Notes: generated from the letters alone by a model not told the origin. Shown: positions 45,591-57,875, counted from the stretch's first letter. The stretch: DNA of 64,000 bases from Enchytraeus crypticus (GCA_905160935.1 CAJHZI010000431.1:2318001-2382000), one strand, 5' to 3'. A program made the numbers and translations.

Positions 45591-48500
45591 TTAAATAATT
45601 ACCAATGTACTATTTTCTAATTTATTACACTCAACGTTTAAGTTACAAACCCACAGAGAGGATATGTTGACCACATAAGCTCCATCACTACAACCAATCA
45701 ACAGTCGATCTTCATCAATAGCACAGGACTTCCTTGCCTCGAGTAACTTAAGACTATCGCCATAGCTCTTCTGAGATAACTCTTCATCTAAAAAGATCAA
45801 CTCTCCACAAGAGACGACAAAACTTGTCGTGGGGCTATGTAGTATCGCTACATGAGCTTCCTCATTACTGCTCTTTATTTTCTGCTCTTTATAAACTTTA
45901 GGACCGTTAATATCTATGGTGTATAGAGTAAAGACTTTATCGGATTTACAGCTTAACAAATAGCGGTTATCTGATATCTGTACACTTTGTACAGCTCTCG
46001 TACAAGCAGTTGGAAGATTTTTTATCTTTTTGTTTCCGTTGCTAGGGTCATAGAGATTTATACGATTGTCTTTATCTACTATCAGTATATCACCAGCATT
46101 TGACAAAGAGAATAAGGCTTGCTTAAAGGGCAGCGTGATGAACTTCAAGCAGTCCTTGTTTTCAGTAACTTTGTAAACAATTCTTGCATTCTTGTCTAAT
46201 ATGAACAAACATTTGTTAATCTTACATGATACCATGTCAGAAGGATCGACCAACTTCTCAACTACGATATCGTTTACCTCATCTCTGTCATAAGGTTTTA
46301 TCGATGTAAAGCAGAGTAGTTTTTTACTATTTCTACGAAGCACATACATTCCTTCAAGAAAGCTTGCAACGCCAATAATATCATTCTCAGATGTTGAGGT
46401 TAGACGCACAATCGGTTCATCCGGTTCATCATCATTATTGTGCGGTTCATCAATAGCCGAGTCAACAGATTCTGAATCATTTTGTATCTCCACATCATTC
46501 AGGGATTTATTGCCAGGTAGTAAAGGTTCTTCATCATCGCATTCATCAACTTTTGCTGCAATGTTTTCACCAGGATTTGGATTCTCCTGCGCTGTTTTAC
46601 ACTCAATATCCTGCTGATAACTGGCTGGTTCGACCACGCTTTCTTTGTTATTCCCTTCAGACGGAGCACATATTGAAGTTTTCTCTTCGAGTGGATTCAC
46701 TTTAGGACTGTGGGAATTAATACCCAGTTCCTTCAATGATGCTTTAGCTGAAGGTAGTTGCGATGATTCAGGCCTCACCCTAACAAGGTCTTCTGCTCGA
46801 TCGTATTCAGTATTTTTAGTATTTGGTTGAGCAGAAGAGAAGCTCAGGCTTGATTCAGCGCGTGGTTGCTTCTCTCCCATAGATATTGAAACTTCTGGTT
46901 TCTTAGATACAGAAAAAAATAATTCCGGTAAATTTCCAGAATCTATCTTGACCAGAATTTCCTCCGCAGACTGATTTGCTATCAAAGGTGTTATAGGAGT
47001 GGAATCAAAGTCTGTACTGTTGTGACAATTGTCGGCTTGATTTTTAAATATGCGACTCTCATCATAGTCGCCGTTGATCGACCTAGACTTACCACTATTG
47101 ATACCATTTCCAAAGATCTTACTTAATTTACCTGAATAAAATCACAATCAACAAAAATTATATAAGGCGCAATACCAAATTAAACATGTTAAAAATCAAA
47201 GCGGAGGACTTTTTCGATACTGCGATCATTTATATAACTCATCAACTGGAAGTACAAGCTGACAAATAGAACGGGGAGATTTAGAAGGGTTTCTAATATA
47301 GCATTGTCTTCTACGATAATTATTAAAAAATCGCAATAGCGCATGTTTCTTCAAATATTTAAAATATTCACAAAAACAAGATCCTAAATTTCACGTTACC
47401 CTGAACCGGATTTTTGAGAATGTTAAACAGTAAAGAGAGAAGTCAAATCAATTCAATTCCTGTCATATCAAAAAAGAGTGTCATATACGACGACTGAAGA
47501 AGAAAAAGACTGCAATATCTCTGATCTCTACCATCTCTTCTTTCAATTAAATCAATGACGTCAATTTCTGGATGGGCCCGGATCAATCTGTCTATACAGA
47601 TATACGCGCATAGTGATGCGGAATTACACTAATCAACATAAACACTAGAAGTTCTCAATCAATAAGTCTACTGTAATACTAAATTATATTTATTTTAGAG
47701 CATCAAACTCACTTAATCCCTTGAAACTCTTAGATACACAACACTATCTACCTTAGTTCCCGACCCTAGATAAAATAGGATTCAATGGAAGGCGGTGATA
47801 ATTATCCAACACTATATTTAAAAAACGTTAAAAGAACAAATTTCAACTAGTGAACGCTAATTTTTCAAATCATGAGAATCCTTTATGTAGACAGTTCTTC
47901 AATAACCAGAAAACATTTCTAAAACACAAAATTATGTTTTAGAAATGATGTATTTAACCTTACTGAACAAATGTCTACAAAATGCATGGAGGCTTATGAT
48001 TTCATTTCATTTCAGTCTCATGTTGCTGACTTTAACGTTAGTAACGACATCTGAGAAGGCATAAACAGTGCGCATGCTAAAATGAAAAAACTTGTACAGA
48101 TCGTCAACAATTGGTATTTTATAATATGTTCATTTGCAATTATAAATGACAATTTGGCCCAAAGAAATTTTCATATACACTGGATTAAATAGAAGAAAAC
48201 TAACTGATAATTTCGCAGATTTATTTCAATTAACTCACACAACTTACAAACTAACTTACTCACTCACATAAGTGTAACTAGCTTACACTGCAGTCCATAA
48301 GGGCAACCTGCTTCATATCTCTGCACTCACATAAATGGTTTCGTTACATACGCTTATCTGCATCAAAGCGTGGTACTCGAAATTTATGTTGTCTATGCGC
48401 TATACAAATAACAAGTTCTTGAACGCTAAGGTAACGCCTAACTATACCTGATAAATCAGCACAGTACTATCCCAATCAATCAAAAGTTTAACTAGAGGCA

Positions 48501-51500
48501 AAAAGCAAAATGTTAATTAAATTTCATATGAACTTTGAACAGTGAAAGGCTTATCATAATGACTAGAAGAGTCAACTTACGTCTACAGACGATCGCAAAA
48601 CAAACGATAATCAAGAGAACAGCCACCAATATCGCCACTACAATCCACATCAACTGAGCTGCATCTAAATCATACAGATCAAATGAATTTAGACAAATAA
48701 ATTCTAAATACATTTGCATAGCAATACCAGTCAAACAGAATATTTCAAGTTATAGGCCCATTTCAGCAAATTTCGATCTGAGATCGATTTCATTTTTTAA
48801 ATATTTCTAATGTGTATACAAAAAATGAATTATATAAATTTATGTGTGACCACAAATTTAAAACGAAAAGCAAGTTCTATTAATTCTACTAACATTTAAC
48901 TTTGGCGATACTCATTATAGCGGTTCTGTGTCTTAATTTATACAAAAGTTTAGTTTCAAATATCAATGGACAAGTAGCAGAGCATTACGTGTCTTCTCGA
49001 TTAGGTAGCAAAGCTGGACAGAGTTTCTTGAACAAATGACTAAAATTTAGACAAGTGAATGCGTCTAGCCGTATTAGTATCACTTTATCATAACTGAAAA
49101 TTACAGTGTGACCATTAATCATACAAAAACTCTTTTCCGTCTTTTCCAGATTGGCATTAATTTAAAAAAATATATTTGGGTCAATTAAAAAACACACTAT
49201 AGCAGTTAAAGAACACACGTAAATAACCAAAGGTTAATATTGCATGCACACGCAACCACTGTATCATGGAATAATTAGTTTTTCATCAAAATCTACTATA
49301 GATAGGCTGCAAAAGTTTTACAAATCTGCGCTGCCAAATATTTTAAAATTCACACAAATATATCACGATCTAAAGTCATACGATTTAAAGTCATAGATAT
49401 AACTTGCAATAACAAGAGGACATCAAAGTACCAGCAGTAAAGAAAGGGTATTAAACGGAATGCATAAGATTATTTCTCAATCGCTCAAGCGTTATAAGAG
49501 GGTGCTGGAATGTTTTTAGGAAGCATATCTCTGTTTTCCATCACGCATTCAGCAATCATATTCCCAATTCTAAAGGACTTGTTACATATGTCCAATGTGA
49601 TCCATCCTTACCATGCACAACGAATTAGAGCTTCTATGAATTCAATTCAATCAATATTACCAAGAATTTAATCAGTATTACGATAACTACAAATCATATT
49701 TATATATCTAAGAAATACATTTGTGGCTAGTATGGAAGTAGGCCTATGGTGCTAGGAGCTAGACACTAAAAGGGAACAGGCGCAGAGTTTGCATGTGGCA
49801 GAGATGAGAATGTTGCGTCTAATGTGTGGTAAAACTATGCAGGATAAAATGGAAAATCAGTATGTAAGAATGAATTTGAGTTTAGAGTGTATTCCGGATA
49901 GATCGGCTCGGTCGATTTTGAGATGGTTTGGTAATACATGTATAGTGAGAAGGGCAGAGAAGGATGTAGTGAAGAGAATTTGAAGGAAGGTGATAGAGCA
50001 AAGGATTAGAGGATTAAAACGATTTGTTTTAAAAGTTTTTTAATGTAAAAACTACGCCCTACCCTAACCATTCCTATCCCAAACCCAAACAAAAACCCTA
50101 ACTCTGAAAACTTTAAAAACTTTGATTTGAAAAACAAAGTGAGGCGAGCGACAATCCAACCCCGGACGCCAGGATCTAAAGCATAATGATGTTTCACTAT
50201 GTCATCGGGGCTTCCGTTCGAAATCCGTTGAACAGATGATGTCAACAGAACGTACTAGAAAATCGTATTGGTTGTTTCTTTATAATAAACAAAGTCCTAC
50301 AGATCTTCCTATTCCAAGTTCATTTTGATTTAGACAATAACTACTGGGTACCTTGATACTGAATTTTCTTAGATAATTTTAAGAAGACCTATTTCTCAAA
50401 AGATAATAAAGTTCTATTTTCCATTTGAGATAATCAGATAATAATACAGTGAAGAAATGATTTCGGAATATGTCTTCGATGACGGAGCAATCAACTTAAT
50501 CTGAGCTGTATTCGCTAGTCAAGGCTTAGCAGCTTCATTTCTTAACCAGAATTGCAGGGATATTCATTTTGCATACAAATTTTCCGGCGCCATGACAAAG
50601 TATTCAGATATCACAATGTCTACAGTACTGAGAGTGGTAATTTACGGATTACTATTAAGAGCTGTATAACTACTTCAGCAGAGGCTGGCGAAGTCGTCTA
50701 GCGAAATTAGTGTCTGATTTTCTTCGTTGATTGAACCTAATTGATAGTATCATCAGCGTCACAGACCGGTTCTAGTCTCTTCTCATTGGCAATGGCAGTC
50801 AATGGTATGGAATATTTTTGTTCCAGAAGCATCACAAACTGTCTAAACTCTAGATTTTCCGCGACCCCTTTTGAAATGCTGGTGCCAAATAAAAAATTGT
50901 TTATCAATGAGGCATTTTTCCATTTCGTTACAGTCCAAGTTGACGGGTTCGAAATTTTTCCGTCAGACTGATATCCGTCAAATATTGACTGGAATAGCAC
51001 TACCTTGTGATCTATCAGCTTTATTCTCTTGTCTCCTGATGCTCAAAGTTAATGTACCCGAAGGGGTTGGGGAGGATTTCGACACCCGCTTCATTTGCAT
51101 TATACATGTTTCTAATAGTAGGAGGCTCCATTAAAACCGCGCATGAGATAAAAATTGACCATTAATTCCTGCCTCCATCCTCTTACCTCACCTAATAACT
51201 CTAATGTTGCTGCTTTCCCCTCATCATGCTCCTCCTCATCATGCTCCACCTCATCATGCTCCCACTCATCATGCTCCTCCTCATCATGCTCCCACTCATC
51301 ATGCTCCTCCTCATCATGCTATCCCTCATCATGCTCTTCTCATCATGCTCCTCCCTCATTAAGCTCCTCCTCATCATGCTCCTCCCTCATCATGCTCCTC
51401 CTCATCATGCTCTCCCTCATCATGCTCCCCCTCAGTGTACCACATAACAGCGCTACAATAGCATATGTCCATTTCAAGAATAACTAACATCATTAAACAG

Positions 51501-54231
51501 CACAAACCTTTCTCTACTGGTGGAACTGTTGTAATCATTGGTGGAACTGGTGGAACTGTTGTAATCATTGGTGGAACTGGTGGAACTGTTGTAATCATTG
51601 GTGGAACTGGTGAAAGCACAACCAAAGTCATATTACAAGTTTTACGGTCCAGAAGCGGGCACTCAGCTGTACACGAAATGTTTCCCGTTTGATTTGTCTC
51701 TGAGACATTGGACGGAGAAAGCTCATTGGTTGTTGCTATCACCTGACCATCAGCTACTCTCCATTGAAACTCACAGTTATGATTGTTCATATCGAGACAC
51801 TTGACCGATGAATTGAACAGTTGAATGATCTTTAGTTCAGGTAATTCTACAACAAGTAAGCAAATCAATATGATAATGATAAAATAAATAGCAATATTAT
51901 TGACATTTTCACAAATCTGTTGCAATATAATTATATAAAAATGTTTAAAAACGTCACGAGTTTATTTATAGTAGTATAATAAAATATATGTAAATTGTAA
52001 AAGCACCTAAATCTAGAAAACACCGAAACAAACAGAATAAAATGTATGTAACAACAAGTAGTCTATAGGCTACAAATGTAGAGATGTTTTAATATTACGC
52101 TAAAATTCTATTTCTTTTAAAATCGGAGAATCTATATTTTTGAAATTGTACCAATTAAAGGACTCTAATAGCAGAATATAACAATTTAATGTAAAGAAAA
52201 CTATCTAAAAATAACATAGAGAACCTATAATGCATATACTGAAAGCTGAAGTATAAATTATCACACACTCCAGTTAAATTTCTTGAATGAAGAAATGAAT
52301 ATTTAGACAAATTTCACTAAACAAAAGACGACTCACAGCTGCAGCACAACCTCACCCACACTATCCTTCCGGAATTTGTTGTTCAGAAAGAAAAATTGTT
52401 TTATAGAACTTTCGATGTAGAAGAAAATCAAATACTATAGTATTCATAATTTTATGATATTCGGCATACTACGGAAACTCTCTCTCTCTCTCTCTCTTAG
52501 TGCATTGTCCATTAGCAGGTCCATGGCATATAACTCACATATTTCTACCCTCTTCATATCAACAAATGAATTAGTTGCCAAATTATCCAACATCCCAAGT
52601 CTCAGTCTTTCTCTGACCCTTTTTCCTTCATACTTCTCTCAATTACTTGTTCAGTAAACCATTCCATCTCAGTATATGACCCATCCAGTTCTTCTTTCTA
52701 TTCCTTACTATATCTATCAATTGCCTGTTTATGGCAACTTTAATTAGCACTTATTCGTCCGTAATTTTGTCTGTTCATTCGATCTTCTCAATTATTCTCC
52801 AATCCACATTTGGAATGCTTCTAGTTTTCTAATATTCTTGTTTCTTAACGCTCAAGTCCTTGTAATGTATTTACAGGTCCCCTAGTATCTAATATGGCCC
52901 CCTAGCAGGAGAATGCACTATAAGAAGTGGTAAAACTTTAACTACTGACTCACCCAGATCCACTCTTTATTACCCACGACACTAATCATGTGTCTACCTA
53001 TGTCGATTCCATCTAGCCCCCGCCATTCGCAACAATATCAGTCCATATTCGATCTCCAACCCCTCTCCACAGCCACAATCCGAACGCCCCTGGTCTTCCA
53101 ACATCCCATCCAAAGTCTATGTCCACAACCCCCCCAGGAGGATGGTCCTCACCAAAGTTCCCACAACCCCTATCCCCCCAGATTTCTTCAAACTCACCCT
53201 GTCATAGAACCCAAAAACCCACAAAGTACACAAAACCCCACCTTCCGCCCTAACCAGTATCGACATGTAACTCGCACTACCCCACAGCCTCTCTGCACCT
53301 TGCCCACATGTGACTCGTACTACCCCACACATTGACCACATGTTACTCGCACTACCCCACACCGTGACCACATGTTACTCGTACTACCCCACAGCCTCCA
53401 CACACCTTGCCCACATGCTATTCGCACTACCCACAGCCTCCCCACACCTTGACCACTTGTTACTCGCACTACCCCACAGCCTCCCCACACCTTGACCACA
53501 TTTTACTCGCACTACCCCACAGCCTCCCCACACCTTGCACTAGATATAGAAATAAGCATACCGTTCAATAGAAGCTCGGAGGAATTCCACATGAACGCTT
53601 CTGGATCAACTGCATTAATATCGGAGCTGCTACTAACAGAAAAGATTATCTTTGACCCTTTTTCTATTTTCAGTAGTTTAACTTCCAACGATGTTTCTAT
53701 TTGACCCTTGTCACAGTGTTTTGTTGAATTATTAAAGAGTGAAGAGGTTCTATTAATGAATTGTTGACTCCAAGCGGAAATGACTTCACCTGTCCCAGTA
53801 CAGTTAATACTACATTCCACGTTAATACTGGTTGCATCTGCACACGCTTTGTCAAAGAACAAGCCTGATTCTACAATGTTGTGCTGACAATCTGGAAATT
53901 TTTCTACATAAAATACACAAAATGCAGATAATGTAAACAAATCGTTACCTAATACATTCTATAAAATGCACTGTTTAAAAAGAGCACAGTGAATGCAGCA
54001 GCTTATCCATCGCCAGAACATATGAGGAGTATATTGCATTGCTACTGCATGGATGATTGAATACAGTGAATATTCTGCATTGATGATTGAATACATTGAT
54101 TGATTGAAAATTCAAAGCTGATCTGAGAGTAAAATTTCGGACATTCACTGGACTGACTACATGGAAAATAGACAAAATAGCTTAACGGATTTAAGATATG
54201 GTATTAAAAGTTGATCATTTCACTAGAATGT

Positions 54232-54262
<31 letters not shown>

Positions 54263-55043
54263 ATGAGGATCTAAGGATATATACTGTACGTGAGCATTTG
54301 AGCATAAAAGACACCAAGATAATAAACAATACTTATAGCATCGCGGGCTGAAATGTGTAGGCAGTTGAGCCATCTTTGAATTAGTCACAAAAAACAATGC
54401 AAATTTTAAAGCAACAATGAAACTTTAAGATAAACTTGAACCAAGATTTTTGATATCAAAATCAACCACAATGCAAATTAGTGACAGTTCAATACATTGC
54501 ACACCCAAACTATAGATCGCAAAAACAACAGATAGATGGCTTAAAATATAAATCTCAATTGATATCGATCAACATTTACATGAAATCCATTATATAAAAG
54601 TTTATCTATAAAAGGAAGTCAGGCGACAACAGCCATTGATAGAACAAAAGAATCTTACCAACAACAGTAAGCTGTGCACTTGCATAATGGCCCGTGTCCA
54701 AACCAAATCCAGAGTTGTCATAGCAAGTGTACTCTCCAGCATCGTCAAACAATACACTTCTAATTTTCAGGTCGTAGTCATCAACTCGAAAACGATCTGC
54801 AAACGGAGACGTAACGACGCCACGTCCATGAAATACATCCACCTCTTGTTTGGATCCCGGTGGTAATTTAGACCATTTGACTGCATATGGCAAATCAGTT
54901 CTGCATTTCAAGACTACCTCAGATCCCACAACAGCAACAACATTCTTCTGCGGTTTTTCAGTTAGGGATGCAGAGGCTACAATCAAAATAAATATAGATA
55001 TATATAAATTTCCTTTTAACAAATTTTGTATCTTTGAGAGCAT
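45591..55043 (-). CDS. Type I membrane protein: three Ig-like domains, one TM, cytoplasmic beta-propeller-like domain
   Basis: Five exons: 55043-54659, 53903-53562, 51846-51508, 48664-48581 and 47131-45591, all joined in phase 1, as is usual for Ig-domain exons; 2691 nt, 896 residues. The ATG at 55043 gives a signal peptide (IFILIVASAS at about 17-26). Ig1 at 27-128 is V-like, with VVLKCR, VKWSKL and DDAGEYTC. Exons 2 and 3 each encode a Cys-rich, N-glycosylation-rich Ig-like domain. Next come a PPMITTV repeat stalk, the segment MWIVVAILVAVLLIIVCFAI in its own 28-codon exon, and a basic CRRKLSK stop-transfer. The tail has an acidic linker to about 620, then repeated beta-strand units such as DPSDMVSCKINKCLFILDKN and NAGDILIVDKDNRINLYDP to about 890, as in NHL/WD-like propellers. 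The combination suggests a surface receptor with a propeller scaffold inside; function and ligand are unknown. Confidence 0.75.
47755..47802 (+). mobile_element. 3' end remnant of RTE-like LINE/SINE tail
   Basis: 'cccgaccctagataaaatag' and 'gattcaatggaagg' match the (GAT)n-group 3' end at 100-145. Only about 45 bases, in the intron before the last exon of the Ig-receptor gene. Confidence 0.55.
48690..49715 (-). other. Ig-receptor intron 3, unique part
   Basis: AT-rich with no recognised exon. It lies between the TM exon and a LINE fragment. Confidence 0.45.
49720..50000 (+). mobile_element. RTE-like LINE C-terminal fragment
   Basis: The plus strand reads AEMRMLRLMCGKTMQDKMEN, then YVRMNLSLECIPDRSARSIL, RWFGNTC and EKDVVKRI. 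This is the AEMRMLRWMCG...NEYVR...RLRWFGH block of RTE-type LINEs and is the same group as 35645-36030 (shared VRMNL and DVVKR). Confidence 0.8.
50040..50245 (-). mobile_element. Possible tRNA-like SINE
   Basis: The minus strand reads 'gatgacatagtgaaacatca' and then 'gcgtccggggttggattgtc', spaced like A and B boxes, followed by a body rich in 'ccctaac'-type words on the other strand. Single copy in the window, so the call is weak. Confidence 0.35.
50737..51130 (-). mobile_element. Possible hAT-like transposase N-terminal fragment
   Basis: An 86-codon minus frame (with an upstream extension in the same area) includes ASLINNFLFGTSISKGVAEN and LEFRQFVMLLEQKYSIPLTA. The pattern 'vENxxFxxfvxxLxxxYxxPxxxxl' is that of the helical region after the BED finger in hAT/ZBED transposases. 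It lies in intron 3 of the Ig-receptor gene, on the same strand. It could also be an unrecognised exon of that gene, but the phases of the flanking exons already fit without it. Confidence 0.4.
51225..51435. repeat. 15-bp minisatellite, about 14 units
   Basis: 'catcatgctcctcct' and variants with 'ccactc', 'ccctc' and one- or two-base indels, in the Ig-receptor intron right after exon 3. Because units are multiples of three and stop-free, several frames are open through it; I do not read these as coding. Confidence 0.9.
51514..51612 (-). repeat. Coding repeat, PPMITTV stalk of the Ig receptor
   Basis: 'gtggaactgttgtaatcatt' plus 'ggtggaactg' is repeated three times in exon 3, encoding VPPMITTVPP units just before the membrane exon. 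The copies are nearly identical, so recent. It lengthens the extracellular stalk. Confidence 0.9.
52477..52875 (-). mobile_element. LINE 3' end, (GA)n-tail group
   Basis: (TC)n, then 'cttagtgcattgtccattag', 'caggtccatggcatataac', 'ccaaattatccaacatccc' and a decayed C-terminal coding region that parallels 38600-38980 in reverse. It lies in intron 2 of the Ig-receptor gene. Confidence 0.85.
53260..53545 (+). repeat. Irregular tandem repeat with 'tactcgcactaccccacag'
   Basis: Units of roughly 21-55 bp built on 'gtgactcgtactaccccaca', 'cctccccacaccttg' and 'accacatgttactcg' are repeated about eight to ten times. The array abuts the donor side of exon 2 (53562) of the Ig-receptor gene and makes open frames on both strands that I regard as spurious. 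Confidence 0.85.
54110..54262 (+). mobile_element. tRNA-derived SINE, 5'-truncated, (ATT)n tail
   Basis: 'gctgatctgagagtaaaatt', 'cggacattcactggactgac', 'ggtattaaaagttgatcatt' and 'atgtgtgttattattatta' match 56525-56700. The tRNA-like head is missing. It lies in intron 1 of the Ig-receptor gene. Confidence 0.8.
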
Positions 55044-55369
55044 CTCGGAGTGTTGAGGTGATGAATCGTTGGAGTTTTTGAATGTCACAAAAATATGAGG
55101 TCAATTTCAGAAATCATCTTGTAGAGGTTATATCATATACAGTCATCAAATCCCAGGCTTTTTCTCCGCATGCAGAGCAGCATGCAGCTAAACAGTACTT
55201 GCATCTACTAATCAAAATATATCGTATTGGGGAGCTCTAAAAGAACGCCAGTCACCCTAGACATTTAATATATTACCGACAGCCATTTCAGAGAAAACAT
55301 AAATCAACTATTTCTAGGAGTTGATTGTTGTATGAAGCATCCCTTACATTCAATCTGCTTAGATGCTCA

Positions 55370-55680
55370 TTCTTCGTTTTCTTAGCGTTAATTCAGCCTT
55401 TCTGCAGGGTCTGTTCGTCGACATGCCAGCGATCCATTTGGCACATTCGAGGACGTTTTCCGAATTGATCTTTACTATGCCCATGTCCTCGAGCATTCTA
55501 TCCAGCCAACGCTTCTTTGGTCTCCCTCTCTGATTCACCTACCAGGTGGATTCAGGTTCACCACTGTCTGAATCACCGAATGGTTGCCGCTTCTAAGTAC
55601 ATGGCTGTACCAGCGTAGCTTTTCCCCTCACATTTTTCCGTTATTGGCGATATTTCCATTCGCCAAGAGACATCTAAATG
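55370..55680 (-). mobile_element. LINE C-terminal fragment
   Basis: Minus-strand frames read LRWYSHVLRSGNHSVIQTVV (approximately), then a GRPKKRWLD-like stretch and 'ECAKWIAGMSTNRPCRKAEL'-like text, the C-terminal block of RTE-type LINEs. Decayed, with frame changes. It lies upstream of the Ig-receptor start. Confidence 0.55.
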
Positions 55681-55699
55681 GGGAAATGGTTAAGTCTTG

Positions 55700-56200
55700 T
55701 TAGTCCCAGACTTCACTGCAACATGCTGAGTGGAGCCCATTAAACATTTTTACTTGAATATATTGAGAAGGCCATATAAACTTTAGACATATTAGTAATT
55801 CTATTCTAATATTCACGGATATATATACGGTGGAAACTGTAGCAAAATATACATAAGAAATAATGAATCAACAAAAAATACACAAACAGAAAAAGATCTG
55901 CCTATAATATAATTCAAATAATGACCACACAGCCTGTTCTTAATACTATCATGGAAATAAAAAATAGCATATATTATTACTAACTGAGAAATTAAGTTCG
56001 ATCATAGCATCGAATTATCTTTTGATGTATTAAATTCAACTAGCTATATAATACAATTATTGTCTTAAAATATTAGAGTAAATGTTGCTTTCTTGTTGGC
56101 TCCTTCAGTATTTTATTTAAAGATATTCTGTCAACAATTTTGCAGTCCAAAGCATGTTATTAACTGAGGCTTCACAGGATAAAATACATGATAGTTATAA
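55700..56200. other. AT-rich intergenic DNA, nothing recognised
   Basis: No feature supported between the LINE remnant and the TA microsatellite. Confidence 0.45.
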
Positions 56201-56204
56201 CTAC

Positions 56205-56329
56205 AATAATATTATATATATATGTATAAAATATAAAAATGTTATATAATATAAAAATATTATATAATATATATAATATAACATATATAATATATATATA
56301 TATAAATATATGTATATTATATATATATA

Positions 56330-56413
<84 letters not shown>

Positions 56414-56425
56414 CATGTGTATATG
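56205..56425. repeat. (TA)n-rich microsatellite, about 200 bp
   Basis: Long TA runs with occasional G or C. The same repeat resumes at 56700-56765 on the other side of the SINE, so the SINE inserted into the TA tract. Confidence 0.95.
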
Positions 56426-56430
56426 TGAAT

Positions 56431-56700
56431 GTCTCAATAGCGCAATGGCTAAAGGTGTAGGTAACGTCATGAAGTTTTAAATGACAGACTCTGAGGTGAA
56501 TGGAACTCGCATGGGTTCGATTCCGGGCCGCGCTGATCGGAGAGTAAAATCTTGGACATTCACTGGACTGGTTACACGGAAAACGAAATAAATTGCATAA
56601 CGGAGTTAACATGTGATATTAAAAGTGTTAGATATCAACGTAATTGATCATATCATTTTACTATAATGTGTGCTATTATACTATTATTATTATTATGCAT
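56431..56700 (+). mobile_element. tRNA-derived SINE, best copy, (ATT)n tail
   Basis: The head has 'tagcgcaatggctaaaggtg' (A-box region) and 'catgggttcgattccgggc' (B box). The body has 'gagagtaaaatcttggacat', 'cactggactggttacacgga' and 'gttagatatcaacgtaattg'. The tail is 'atgtgtgctattata' plus (ATT)n. About 270 bp. Other copies: 24885-25110, 54110-54262, 62465-62760 and 63175-63445, with small pieces at 59780-59815 and 61390-61452. Confidence 0.9.
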
Positions 56701-56722
56701 ATATACATGTATATATATATAT

Positions 56723-56765
<43 letters not shown>

Positions 56766-57039
56766 TAATATAAATTTATCATAAACATATAAATAAAAAG
56801 TAGAGTATAACTGGGCTTACCAAGCTGGAGTATAAATAACAACAACGAACACAGTCTAATAATACTTTGTGCTATCATCTTGTGATGAGAAAGTGAAAAA
56901 TTCACAGATTATCTGAAAATTAAAATAACAATTAGTTATTTAGAAAGTGATACATAGGAAATTTTCACATATGTAAGTAGCCCGCTATGCAAAAGTCAGT
57001 TTCTAGAACAGTTTCAGTAGAGTGGTGTTTAGCCTATGC

Positions 57040-57560
57040 TTATTGGTGTTTACTGAAAAAGTCATTGGACTCAAGATTGGCTGAGAGTTTATGAAAGACT
57101 AATCTCTCAACGAGATTGAAAAGGTATACATGGTAGATTGAGCAGGCCAGTTGGAGAGTGACTCCTTATCCAGTGAGGGGCTTTCAGGAGTGGAGAGAGT
57201 AACAACGACACTGTTTGAGTTACCGAGGAAGTATGCAAGTGGACAAGGATAGGATTGCTCAATCAAGGAAGGAATTTGTAGATGCAAGGGTATGGATGGA
57301 CTTCTTAAAAAAGAGAAGTGGAGACTGGATTGAGATTACACCACCTGGGAGGTGAATCCAAGACCGGCTGAGTAATTCCTTATTATTAATCTCAACAGAG
57401 ATGACAGGTGTAAAGCTATGTGGCTTCTCTTCAATGGATTTGGCTGGTTGAGGGTACTAAGGTATGGCGTTAGAGATGAAAATAATATAAGACCTGAGTT
57501 GGTTAATTTTATTAGAGAAGTTAGAGCAAATTGTTTGGAGAGTGATCAGACTGCAGTGAA
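57040..57560 (-). mobile_element. CR1/L2-like LINE reverse-transcriptase 5' fragment
   Basis: Minus-strand frames read DKESLSNW (cf. NWRPISNL), then in another frame FNLVERLVFHKLSANLESND and 'FFSKHQ'. Upstream, an ILPRxLKQ-like stretch fits the block before the reverse transcriptase. Frame changes and stops are present. Confidence 0.65.
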
Positions 57561-57719
57561 GTGCAGTGACTGCAGTGAAGGAAGACATGGAGATGGTGAC
57601 CTGTGTAAGAGAGTGTTAATTATTCATATTCTATAAGTTCCTGACCAGAGTCTACTGCATTACAAGGAGCACAATAATTGCTTGGCATATGAAATGCCAG
57701 AGCGATACATCTTATATTA

Positions 57720-57875
57720 TTTACTTTTGGACAGATTTTCTGGATTTTGGAATTTCCGCCATTTTGGACCATTCATTTTGCTCGCCAGCTAGATTTTGAC
57801 TCTATAGTGCTCGATGTTGTCATTGATGACTGTAGCATTCTAATTGTTGTTATTATTATTATTATTATTATTATT
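57720..57875 (+). mobile_element. L2/CR1-like LINE 3' end, (ATT)n tail
   Basis: 'tttctggattttggaatt', 'ttttgctcgccagctagatt', 'gtgctcgatgttgtcattga' and 'tgactgtagcattctaattg' then (TTA)n. Plus-strand copy of the family at 11330-13800. Confidence 0.85.

Noticed and set aside
51155-51487. Ser/Cys- and Leu/Met-rich plus-strand frames
   Set aside because: They are translations of the 15-bp minisatellite, which is stop-free in several frames.
52988-53495. Pro-rich plus-strand frames of 115 and 61 codons
   Set aside because: Translations of an irregular C-rich tandem repeat inside an Ig-receptor intron.
56172-56612. 146-codon Ile/Tyr-rich minus frame
   Set aside because: Translation of a (TA)n tract plus a SINE.
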